Positions 8,900 to 16,349 of a stretch of 64,000 nt of DNA are shown piece after piece; within the stretch, counting starts at the first letter, position 1; each line of letters opens with the position of its first letter. The notes below the pieces were generated by a model that saw only the letters and a program-made list of their open reading frames with translations, was not told where the DNA came from and did not search any database. A program made the position numbers and the translations under genes. Source of the stretch: CAWDPQ01 sp963804245 (GTDB lineage: Bacteria; Acidobacteriota; Vicinamibacteria; Vicinamibacterales; 2-12-FULL-66-21); contig CAWDPQ010000009.1 in the NCBI GenBank assembly GCA_963804245.1, positions 124,001-188,000 on the forward strand. The letters run 5' to 3'.

Positions 8900-8930
8900 C
8901 GCGTCCGGGTGGAGCCGACGCGCTTTTTTT
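8900..8930 (+). terminator. intrinsic terminator / attenuator in the nuo leader
   Basis: CGCGTC (8900-8905) pairs with GACGCG (8917-8922) and is followed by seven T (8924-8930). This is a typical Rho-independent terminator located about 95 nt before nuoA. A further hairpin (arms CGCTTG and CAAGCG around 8937-8960) lies between it and the gene. No plus-strand gene lies upstream, so the terminator must act on a transcript that starts in this gap. That suggests attenuation of the nuo operon or a stand-alone small RNA. Confidence 0.6.
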
Positions 8931-9025
8931 CGCCCCCGCTTGAGAAACAATTCACAAGCGGCGGGCGGATTTGACGTTTTGGCCGGGGCGCCCAACGCGC
9001 ACCTGGGCGGTGGGGTGGAGGAGGC

Positions 9026-9391
9026 ATGCACGGCTGGGTTCCCATCCTCATCATGATTGGGCTCGGCGCCGGCTTCGCGGCGTTTAGTATCGGCGTTTCC
9101 CATCTCACCGGTCGCAAGAAGCCCACTCCCGAAAAGCTGGCCCCGTATGAGTGCGGGATGCCGCCCGTTGGCGACGCGCGCGACCGCCACCCGGTGAAGT
9201 TCTATCTGGTGGCCATGATCTTTCTGTTGTTCGACATCGAGGTCGCGTTTCTCTACCCGTTCGCCATGGCGCTGCGGGAACTGCGATGGGCAGGGTTCAT
9301 CCAGCTGGTAGTGTTCTTCGCCATCCTGACCGCCGGCTATGTGTACGTCTGGCGCAAGGGTGTTCTGGATTGGGGTCACGAGCGGAGTTGA
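9026..9391 (+). CDS. nuoA: NADH-quinone oxidoreductase subunit A
   Basis: 121 residues with three membrane helices, and the conserved loop KLAPYECGMPP with its hallmark Glu-Cys. KFYLVAMIFLLFDIEVAFLY is the second diagnostic helix. NuoA is a small membrane subunit next to the quinone channel of complex I and belongs to the proton-pumping arm. The ATG at 9026 has a strong ribosome site (GGAGGAGG) just upstream. It is the first gene of the nuo operon and lies behind a structured leader with a terminator. Confidence 0.95.
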   Translation: MHGWVPILIMIGLGAGFAAFSIGVSHLTGRKKPTPEKLAPYECGMPPVGDARDRHPVKFYLVAMIFLLFDIEVAFLYPFAMALRELRWAGFIQLVVFFAILTAGYVYVWRKGVLDWGHERS

Positions 9392-9422
9392 CCCGCTGCG
9401 GGTCTGCGGCAACACGTTACAC

Positions 9423-9442
9423 GCCCGCCCTGAAGGGCGGGC
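9423..9442. repeat. REP-like palindrome after nuoA
   Basis: A perfect hairpin of arm GCCCGCCC, loop TGAA and arm GGGCGGGC. It belongs to the same family as the hairpins at 40 kb and 54-58 kb (stem plus a TGAA or TTTA-type loop). Here the expected CTAC flank is replaced by CTGC and no partner hairpin is present, so it is a single copy. Confidence 0.7.
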
Positions 9443-9450
9443 CTGCGGCG

Positions 9451-9492
9451 ACTAACGACCAACGACTGACGACTAACGACTGACGACTTGAC
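9451..9492 (+). repeat. heptad tandem array abutting nuoB
   Basis: Six consecutive 7-nt units: ACTAACG, ACCAACG, ACTGACG, ACTAACG, ACTGACG, ACTTGAC. The last unit ends 1 nt before the nuoB start codon. The whole translation-initiation region of nuoB is therefore repeat, with no recognisable Shine-Dalgarno sequence. No inverted arm is seen at this locus. Confidence 0.8.
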
Positions 9493-9493
9493 T

Positions 9494-9958
9494 ATGTCCG
9501 ACATCGAAATTCCCATTCTGACAACGACTGTCGACAAGATGGTGGCGTGGGCGCGCCGTTCGTCCATCTGGCCGGTGACGTTCGGCCTGGCCTGCTGTGC
9601 CATCGAGATGATGGCGATGAGCGCCTCGCGCTACGATATCGCCCGGTTTGGCGCCGAGGTGTTCCGCGGCTCGCCGCGGCAGTCGGACTTGATGATCGTG
9701 GCCGGCCGCCTCTCGCGAAAAATGGCGCCGGTCCTCCGCCGCGTCTACGATCAGATGCCCGAGCCCAAGTACGTGATTTCGATGGGCGCATGCGCTTCGA
9801 TCGGCGGCGTATTCGACAACTACGCCATCGTCCAGGGAGTCGAGCAGGTCGTGCCGGTCGACGTCTTCGTGCCCGGATGCCCGCCGCGGCCCGAGTCGCT
9901 CATCTACGGCATCGTCCAGCTGCAGAGAAAGATCGACAAGTCGAAAGCCTTTGCCTGA
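9494..9958 (+). CDS. nuoB: NADH-quinone oxidoreductase subunit B
   Basis: 154 residues. NuoB carries iron-sulfur cluster N2, the last electron carrier before quinone. The tandem cysteines in FGLACCAIEMM (C34, C35), the cysteine in MGACASIGG and that in PGCPPRPE supply the four ligands. The ATG at 9494 is chosen because family proteins begin close to it; it follows a heptad array directly instead of a normal ribosome site. The stop precedes the nuoC GTG by 7 nt. Confidence 0.95.
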   Translation: MSDIEIPILTTTVDKMVAWARRSSIWPVTFGLACCAIEMMAMSASRYDIARFGAEVFRGSPRQSDLMIVAGRLSRKMAPVLRRVYDQMPEPKYVISMGACASIGGVFDNYAIVQGVEQVVPVDVFVPGCPPRPESLIYGIVQLQRKIDKSKAFA

Positions 9959-9965
9959 GGAGCGC

Positions 9966-10521
9966 GTGCCGTCCGTCGTTGACATTCTGAAGGCGCGTCT
10001 CGGCGGTGAAGGTGTTGAGCCTGCGCCGGCCGCAGATGGGATGCCGACCATCTATCTGACGCGCGAGGCGCTCGTCGAGCGCGTGCCTGATCCTGCGCGA
10101 CGATCCGGAGCTTGGGTTTTCCGTCCTCATCGACGCGATTCCGGTCGACCTCTTTCCGCATGAGCCGCGCTTCGAGATCAGCTACCTGCTGCTGAATCCG
10201 GGCGGCGATCGGCCCGCCGCCCGATTGCGGGTGAAGGTGCGCGTGCCGCGGCAGGATGCCCGTGTGCCAACGCTGTCGCCGGTGTGGACCTCGGCGAACT
10301 GGGCCGAGCGTGAGGCCTACGACCTGTTCGGGATCGAGTTCGACAACCATCCGGATTTGCGGCGAATCCTGATGCCGGAAGACTGGGAAGGGTTTCCGCT
10401 TCGCAAGGACTATCCGGTGCAGATCAAGACGCCGGTCAAGACATACGAGCCGCTGCAGGTATCCGAGGAGGAGTTCGTCGCGAACATCGAGGCGTCCAGG
10501 GACCGTTCGCGGAAAGGATGA
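9966..10521 (+). CDS. nuoC: NADH-quinone oxidoreductase subunit C (one frameshift)
   Basis: The N-terminus (PSVVDILKARLG) and the rest (LILRDDPELGFSVLIDA, then WTSANWAEREAYDLFGIEFD and HPDLRRILMPEDWEGFPLRK) lie in two frames. A single extra base near 10083 explains the break. The total length is 1 modulo 3. NuoC is a hydrophilic subunit that holds NuoB and NuoD together. The GTG at 9966 follows GAGGAG closely. Because everything around the shift is conserved, an assembly indel is the simplest explanation, but a real mutation cannot be excluded from sequence alone. Confidence 0.85.
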
Positions 10522-11099
10522 TGGACGCTCCCCGCGCGCGCGTGGACAAGGTGTTCGAAGCGACGATCCTGCTGCATGAGCGTGTCCGGCAGATGGAGTT
10601 GACGCCGGTGACGCGGGCCGCCGCAGCGATTGGTGACGCGTTCGCCCAGGGAGGGCGGTTGTTCGTGTTCGGCAACGGCGGCAGCGCCGCCGATGCGCAG
10701 CACATGGCGGCGGAGATGGTGGGTCGATTCGCGCGCGAGCGGCGGGCCCTGCCGGCGCTGGCGCTCACGACCGACACCAGCGTGCTGACGAGCGTCGCCA
10801 ACGACTACAACTTCGAGCGCGTGTTCGTGCGACAGATCGAAGCGTTGGGCCGGCCCGGCGACGTCGCCTTCGGTATTTCGACGAGCGGCGACTCCGCGAA
10901 TGTGCTTCGAGCAATCGAAGCGGCCAAAGCCGGCCGGCTGCAGACGGTGGCGCTGACCGGGCGCGATGGCGGACTGATTGGTGCGGCCGCGGAGATCCAC
11001 ATCAACGTCCCCGACGCCTCGACCGCCCGCGTGCAGGAGGTCCACCGGACACTCATTCACGCGATTTGTGAACTGGTAGAAGATTCCATCGACGCCTGA
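10518..11099 (+). CDS. gmhA: sedoheptulose-7-phosphate isomerase GmhA (SIS domain)
   Basis: 193 residues. GmhA converts sedoheptulose 7-phosphate to D-glycero-D-manno-heptose 7-phosphate, the first step of LPS or S-layer heptose synthesis. The SIS signature FGNGGSAADAQH (51-62), the ISTSGDSANVL loop and the C-terminal EVHRTLIHAICELVE are diagnostic. It is embedded between nuoC and nuoD: the start overlaps the nuoC stop (ATGATG) and its stop is 2 nt from nuoD. It must therefore be translated within the complex I operon. Its pathway partner hldA lies at 32 kb. Confidence 0.93.
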   Translation: MMDAPRARVDKVFEATILLHERVRQMELTPVTRAAAAIGDAFAQGGRLFVFGNGGSAADAQHMAAEMVGRFARERRALPALALTTDTSVLTSVANDYNFERVFVRQIEALGRPGDVAFGISTSGDSANVLRAIEAAKAGRLQTVALTGRDGGLIGAAAEIHINVPDASTARVQEVHRTLIHAICELVEDSIDA

Positions 11100-11101
11100 T
11101 C

Positions 11102-12305
11102 ATGCCCGAGCTACAAGCACCCGAACTGCGCACCGAGACGATGACCATCAACATGGGGCCGCAGCATCCCAGTACGCACGGCGTGCTGCGGTTGGTGCTG
11201 ACGCTCTCGGGCGAGACGGTCACGGCGGCGGATACGACCATCGGCTACCTGCACACCGGGATCGAAAAGACGGCGGAACAGAAGAAATGGCAGCAGATCA
11301 TCCCGCTCGTCGAGCGGATGGACTACCTGGCGGCGCAGTCGAACAGCCTCGCCTTCATCCTGTCGGTCGAAAGGCTCCTCGGCGTCGAAGAGGCGATGCC
11401 GGAGCGGGTCCGCAACATCCGGGTACTGATCGCGGAACTGCAGCGCATTGCCAGCCACCTTGTCTGGCTGGCCACGCACGCGCTCGAGATCGGCGCGGTT
11501 TCCGTGATGATGTATTGCTTCCGCGAGCGCGAGCTTCTCCTCAACATCAACGAGATGCTGGCCGGGTTCCGGATGTTCCCGAGCTATTTGCGCATCGGCG
11601 GTTTGCGCGAAGATCTGCCGGTGGGATTCCACGACGCGGTCACCTCGTTCCTCGATCGGTTCCCGCCCGCGCTCAAGGAAAACGAAGACCTGCTGACGAA
11701 GAACCAGATCTGGCTGAAGCGCACCAAGGACGTCGGCGTCTTGAGCCGCGAGTCGGCGTTGACCTATGGACTGGTGGGACCGATGGCCCGCGCCAGCGGC
11801 ATCAGCTACGACGTGCGGAAGGTGTTCCCGTACAGCGGCTACGAGACGTTCGAGTTCAACGTACCGACCGCAACACGTGGCGACGTCTACGATCGCTATC
11901 TCGTTCGCATGGCGGAGATGCGCGAGAGCGCCAAGATCGCGCGTGAAGCGCTGAAGCGAGTCACGCCGCGCGGCGTCTACGACATCCAGGACTATCGAAT
12001 CGTTCCGCCGCCGAAGGACAAAGTCTATACCGAGATGGAAGGGCTCATCCAGCACTTCCTGATTTACTCGCAAGGCTTTACGGTCCCGGTCGGCGAGGCG
12101 TATGTGCCGGTCGAGGGGCCGCGCGGGGAGCACGGCTTCACGATCTTTTCCGATGGTACGCAACCGGCCGTGGCGCATCAAGCTGCGCGCGCCGTCCTTT
12201 TATGCATGCCAGGGGCTGCCGAGCCTGATCGTCGGCGGGCTGATTGCTGACGTCATCGCCGTGATCGGCTCGACGGATGTCGTCATGGGGGACGTCGATC
12301 GATGA
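11102..12305 (+). CDS. nuoD: NADH-quinone oxidoreductase subunit D (one frameshift near the 3' end)
   Basis: About 400 residues of the 49-kDa quinone-binding subunit. NMGPQHPSTHGVLRLVL at the start, GYLHTGIEK, and the C-terminal RPWRIKLRAPSFYACQGL and STDVVMGDVDR are all present. The frame breaks once, where an extra C at about 12161 turns the conserved DGTNRPWR into DGTQPAVA. Removing it restores a normal protein ending at 12305, whose stop overlaps the nuoE start (ATGA). Without the correction the last 48 residues are lost. An assembly error is likely. Confidence 0.9.
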
Positions 12306-12919
12306 GCTTTCATCCCTTGATGGTCTACGATCCGTCGCGGTTCCAGAAGTCGGAACGGAAGGTGGCCGACGAGGGACCGCCGTTCACGTTTACGCCCGAG
12401 CGGCGCAAACAGCTCGATGAATTGCTCACGAAGTATCCGCCGGATCAGAAGCGGTCGGCGGTGCTGGCTGCGCTGTATCTGGTCCAGGAGCAACAGGGAT
12501 ACGTTTCCGCCAACGGCATGCGACACATCGCGCCGATTCTGGATCTGACTCCGGCGGAAGTGGAGGACGTCACAACCTATTACGTGATGTTCTTCAGAGA
12601 ACCGGTCGGCAGGTACGTGCTGCAGGTCTGCCGGACCCTCTCGTGCGCCCTGGCCGGTGCCGAGCGAGTGACCGAAGCGCTATCGGAGAAGTTGGGCATC
12701 CATGTCGGGGAGACGGATGCGACGGGGACGTTTACGCTGCAGGAGTTCGAGTGTCTGGGCGCGTGCGATCGCGCGCCGGTCGTGATGGTCAACAACGAGC
12801 ACTGGCACGAACACGCAACCCCGGAAAGTTGTTCGAAGCTCGTCGACGATCTCAAGGCCCGGGGTACTGACGCGGTTTCGGGTTGTTTCCTGCAGGTGGA
12901 ACGGGGGCGAAGTCGCTAG
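12302..12919 (+). CDS. nuoE: NADH-quinone oxidoreductase subunit E
   Basis: 205 residues with a thioredoxin-like [2Fe-2S] domain. The cluster ligands follow the family spacing C110-x4-C115 and C151-x3-C155 (CRTLSC and CLGAC). NuoE holds cluster N1a beside NuoF in the NADH dehydrogenase module. The start overlaps the nuoD stop. Behind it is a 129-nt gap with degenerate heptads and a GC-rich inverted repeat before nuoF. Confidence 0.95.
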   Translation: MSFHPLMVYDPSRFQKSERKVADEGPPFTFTPERRKQLDELLTKYPPDQKRSAVLAALYLVQEQQGYVSANGMRHIAPILDLTPAEVEDVTTYYVMFFREPVGRYVLQVCRTLSCALAGAERVTEALSEKLGIHVGETDATGTFTLQEFECLGACDRAPVVMVNNEHWHEHATPESCSKLVDDLKARGTDAVSGCFLQVERGRSR

Positions 12920-13048
12920 TCGTCAGTTCGTCAGCGTTAGTCGCATTTCTTAATCGCGGCTGAAAGCGGAAAGGCGCTTCTAAGCAGCGGCCCGAGCCAA
13001 GCGAGGGCTGGCGGGCGATGGGGGTGGGGCCCCATCGCAAACTAAAAA

Positions 13049-14344
13049 ATGGAACCAATCCTCACCAAATACATCCGCGAGCCGAACGCCTACACGCTCG
13101 ACTTCTTCCTGAAGCATCAGGGATACGAAGGCCTGCGCAAGGCGCTCGGTATGAAGCCCGGCGACGTCATCGACATGGTGAAGGCGTCGGGTTTGCGTGG
13201 GCGCGGCGGTGCCGGTTTTCCCACGGGTCTCAAGTGGCAGTTCGTCCTCAAGGACAGCCCGCTGCCGAAATACATCGCCTGCAACGCCGACGAGAGCGAG
13301 CCGGGGACCTTCAAGGATCACGTCCTGATGGAGCGCAACCCGCACCTGATGTTCGAGGGATGCCTCATCGGGTGCTGGGCCATCGGCGCGAAAGTCGCCT
13401 ACATCTACATTCGCGGCGAGTTCTACCACGTGCAGCGCGTGCTCGAGGCGGAGTTGGCGAAGGCCTACGCTCAGGGATACGTCGGTAAGAACATCCTGGG
13501 CACCGGCTTCGACTGCGATATCGTCATCCACCGCGGCGCCGGCGCCTACGAGGCCGGCGAAGAGACGGCGCTCATCGAATCGCTCGAGGGAAAACGCGCG
13601 CAGCCGCGCATCAAACCACCCTTCCCGGCCGTGTCGGGTCTCTACAACTGTCCGACCGCGGTCAACAACGTCGAGACGCTCTGCAACCTGCCGCCCATCC
13701 TCATCAATGGCGCCGAATGGTTCACCGCGCTCGGCCCGGAGAAGAACGGCGGGCCGAAGCTGTACTGCGTGAGCGGTCACGTCAAGAAGCCCGGCGTGTA
13801 CGAAACGTCCATGAGGACGACGCTGAAGCAGCTGATCTTCGATTACGCGGGCGGAGTGCCCGACGGGCGGACCCTCAAGGCGGTCATCCCCGGTGGGTCG
13901 TCGGTGCCGATTCTGTTACCCGACCAGCTCGATGTTCCTGCAAGCTTCGACGACATCGTGAAGGCCGGGTCGATGCTGGGTTCGGCGGGCATCATCGTGA
14001 TGGACGACTCGACGTGCATGGTGTGGGCCGCGAAGAACCTGCTGCACTTCTACAAGCACGAGTCCTGCGGCAAGTGCACACCGTGTCGAGAGGGTGGGGA
14101 TTGGCTTCTCAAGATCCTCACTCGGATCGACAACGGCGAAGGTGAGATGCGGGATATCGACCTGCTGGTGAGCGTGGGGAACAACATCGTCGGAAAAACG
14201 CTGTGCGCGTTCGGGGACGCTGCCGCAACGCCCGCGCTGACGACCGTCAAGCATTTTCGCACCGAGTTCGAGGCGCACATCCGCGAGGGTCGCTGCACGG
14301 TGCCCGCGCCGTGGCGCGCGAGAACGCCTGTGGCGGCGCACTGA
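13049..14344 (+). CDS. nuoF: NADH-quinone oxidoreductase subunit F
   Basis: 431 residues. NuoF binds NADH and FMN and passes electrons to cluster N3. The nucleotide loop GLRGRGGAGFPTGLKW, the FMN-site segment ACNADESEPGTFKDH and the N3 ligands CGKCTPC (C340, C343, C346) plus C386 are complete. The stop (TGA 14342-14344) overlaps the nuoH ATG. The usual next gene, nuoG, is missing at this place. Confidence 0.96.
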   Translation: MEPILTKYIREPNAYTLDFFLKHQGYEGLRKALGMKPGDVIDMVKASGLRGRGGAGFPTGLKWQFVLKDSPLPKYIACNADESEPGTFKDHVLMERNPHLMFEGCLIGCWAIGAKVAYIYIRGEFYHVQRVLEAELAKAYAQGYVGKNILGTGFDCDIVIHRGAGAYEAGEETALIESLEGKRAQPRIKPPFPAVSGLYNCPTAVNNVETLCNLPPILINGAEWFTALGPEKNGGPKLYCVSGHVKKPGVYETSMRTTLKQLIFDYAGGVPDGRTLKAVIPGGSSVPILLPDQLDVPASFDDIVKAGSMLGSAGIIVMDDSTCMVWAAKNLLHFYKHESCGKCTPCREGGDWLLKILTRIDNGEGEMRDIDLLVSVGNNIVGKTLCAFGDAAATPALTTVKHFRTEFEAHIREGRCTVPAPWRARTPVAAH

Positions 14345-15411
14345 TGTCTGTCAATCCGACCATCGTCGCTCACCTGGGCCTGATCTTCGTCATCTTCAAC
14401 ATGCTCGTGCTTTCATCCGCCTTCATGGTCTGGCTGGAACGAAAGGTCTGCGCATACATTCAAGATCGCGTCGGTCCGAACCGCGTGGGGTACGAGGGAG
14501 CCCTGCAGCCCTTTGCCGACGTCATCAAGCTGATGTTCAAGGAGCAGCTGCGGCCGAAGGCGGCCGATGCGCTCCTTTTTGCCATCGCCCCCGTCATTTC
14601 CGCCTGCACGGCCTTTGCTGCATTTGCCGTGGTCCCCTTTGGAACCGAGACGACGCTCTTCGGTCTGCTCGATCAGCCGATTCCGCTGCAGGTCACCGAC
14701 GTGAACGTGGCCGTGCTCGTGGTCTTTGCCATCACGTCCATGGGCGTGTACGGCATCGTGCTCGCCGGCTGGTCGTCGAACAGCAAGTACTCGCTGCTCG
14801 GCGGGCTGCGGTCGGCGGCGCAGATGATCAGCTACGAGCTGTCGTACGGTTTGGCGCTCGCGGCGGTGATCATGCTCGCCGGATCGTTGTCGCTGCGCGA
14901 GATCGTGATGAACCAGACGGGCACCTGGTTTGGCTTCATCCCGCGCTGGTACCTGTTTCTGCAACCGCTGGGTTTCCTCATTTACATGTGCGCCGGCGTG
15001 GCCGAAACGAACCGCGCACCTTTCGATTTCCCGGAAGCCGAACAGGAACTGGTAGCGGGCTATCACACGGAATACAGCTCGATGAGCTTCGCGATGTTCT
15101 TCCTCGCGGAATACATAAACATGGTTACCGTCTCCGCGGTGGCCACAAGCCTGTATCTCGGCGGCTGGCTGGGACCGTTCCTACCCGACTGGTTGCAGTG
15201 GATCTGGTTCCTCGTGAAAGTCTTCCTGCTGCTGTTCTTCTATGTCTGGATGCGCTGGACGCTGCCGCGGTACCGATACGACCAGCTGATGGAGTTCGGC
15301 TGGAAGTGGCTGCTGCCGGCGTCGGTGATCAACCTGCTGGCAACGGCGGCGCTGGTGCTGTGGATTGGTACTGAACGTGCTACGTGCTACGTGCTACGTG
15401 CTACGTGCTAG
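14344..15411 (+). CDS. nuoH: NADH-quinone oxidoreductase subunit H
   Basis: 355 residues with eight predicted membrane helices, forming the junction and quinone chamber of complex I. MVWLERKVCAYIQDRVGPNR and AETNRAPFDFPEAEQELVAG are diagnostic. The last residues (RATCYVLRATC) are encoded by the ACGTGCT heptad array, so the native stop has been lost into the repeat and the protein carries a repeat-encoded tail after LVLWIGTE. The start overlaps the nuoF stop. Normally nuoI follows; here only repeats separate nuoH and nuoJ. Confidence 0.95.
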   Translation: MSVNPTIVAHLGLIFVIFNMLVLSSAFMVWLERKVCAYIQDRVGPNRVGYEGALQPFADVIKLMFKEQLRPKAADALLFAIAPVISACTAFAAFAVVPFGTETTLFGLLDQPIPLQVTDVNVAVLVVFAITSMGVYGIVLAGWSSNSKYSLLGGLRSAAQMISYELSYGLALAAVIMLAGSLSLREIVMNQTGTWFGFIPRWYLFLQPLGFLIYMCAGVAETNRAPFDFPEAEQELVAGYHTEYSSMSFAMFFLAEYINMVTVSAVATSLYLGGWLGPFLPDWLQWIWFLVKVFLLLFFYVWMRWTLPRYRYDQLMEFGWKWLLPASVINLLATAALVLWIGTERATCYVLRATC

Positions 15412-15526
15412 CGTGCTACGTAGCGCACGTGCGGTGGGCCAGTGGGTGATTTCGATGCGCACAATGCTCTACAGACAGACCGGTGCACGTCGCACGTTGC
15501 ACGTTGCACGTAGCACGTAGCACGTG
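15375..15526. repeat. inverted heptad arrays between nuoH and nuoJ
   Basis: The left arm is five perfect ACGTGCT units (15375-15409). The right arm is six units in opposite orientation: GCACGTC, GCACGTT twice, GCACGTA twice, GCACGTG (15485-15526). A core of about 75 nt lies between them. The arms could pair into a long hairpin. The left arm encodes the nuoH tail, and the right arm ends 6 nt before the nuoJ ATG. Confidence 0.85.
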
Positions 15527-15532
15527 ATTCAT

Positions 15533-16045
15533 ATGGACGTCATAGCTTTTTACGCCTTCGCGCTCATCGCCATCGTCTCCTCCCTGCTCGTCGTCGGGCA
15601 GCGCAACCCGATGTACAGCGTGATGCTGCTCATCACGTCGTTCGGCGCGCTGGCCGGACTCTACGTGCTGCTCGATGCACCGTTCACGGCGGTGACGCAG
15701 ATCATCATTTACGCCGGCGCGATCATGGTCCTGTTCCTGTTCGTCGTCATGTTGCTCAACGTGCCGCGGGAAGATCCGGGGCCGACGGCGTTGACACTGG
15801 TTGGGCCTACCGGCCGGCGGATCGGCGCGGTGCTGGCGCTGGTGTTCGGGATCGAGATCGTGTGGGCGCTGTCAAAGGTGGGCCTGAGCTGGTTCGGGCA
15901 GGACCCGGCAGCGCAGTCGGTGAGCTCGGTCGCTCGCATTGGAAACGCCTTGTTCCGCGAGCACGTGTTCGCGTTCGAGGCGACATCGATCCTGATTCTC
16001 GTGGCGATGGTTGGCGCCGTCGTGCTGGCGCGGAAACAACAGTAA
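15533..16045 (+). CDS. nuoJ: NADH-quinone oxidoreductase subunit J
   Basis: 170 residues with five membrane helices. NuoJ belongs to the membrane arm and contains the helix that changes shape during the catalytic cycle. The stretch FTAVTQIIIYAGAIMVLFLF is the family hallmark. The ATG at 15533 lies right behind a heptad array, and no clear Shine-Dalgarno sequence is visible. The stop overlaps the nuoK ATG (TAATG). Confidence 0.94.
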   Translation: MDVIAFYAFALIAIVSSLLVVGQRNPMYSVMLLITSFGALAGLYVLLDAPFTAVTQIIIYAGAIMVLFLFVVMLLNVPREDPGPTALTLVGPTGRRIGAVLALVFGIEIVWALSKVGLSWFGQDPAAQSVSSVARIGNALFREHVFAFEATSILILVAMVGAVVLARKQQ

Positions 16046-16347
16046 TGGTTCCCCTCAACTACTACCTGATTCTGTCCGGCATTCTGTTCGCGATTGGCAC
16101 GTCGGGCGTGTTCCTGCGCCGCAATCTGATCACGGTGCTGCTCTCGATCGAAATCATGCTGAACGCGGTGAACCTGACGTTCGTGGCGGTCGGACGCTAT
16201 CTCGGGAGCGTCGACGGTCAGATAATCACCTTCTTCGTCATGACGGTCGCTGCCGCCGAGGCAGCGGTCGGCCTCGCCCTGGTGATCGCGGTGTTCCGCC
16301 ATCGCGAGACGCTGAACCCGGATGCGTTGACGGCGCTCAAGTGGTGA
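16045..16347 (+). CDS. nuoK: NADH-quinone oxidoreductase subunit K
   Basis: 100 residues and three membrane helices, the usual NuoK size. Conserved glutamates are in LLSIEIMLNAVNL and VAAAEAAVGLAL, the two acidic residues that link the antiporter-like subunits of the proton path. It is fused by start-stop overlap to nuoJ and ends 2 nt before the nuoL ATG. Confidence 0.95.
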   Translation: MVPLNYYLILSGILFAIGTSGVFLRRNLITVLLSIEIMLNAVNLTFVAVGRYLGSVDGQIITFFVMTVAAAEAAVGLALVIAVFRHRETLNPDALTALKW

Positions 16348-16349
16348 AC

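Noticed and set aside
12150..12305. Programmed frameshift in nuoD
   Set aside because: No slippery heptamer or downstream stimulatory structure was evident, and NuoD is not known to be made this way; a one-base insertion explains it.
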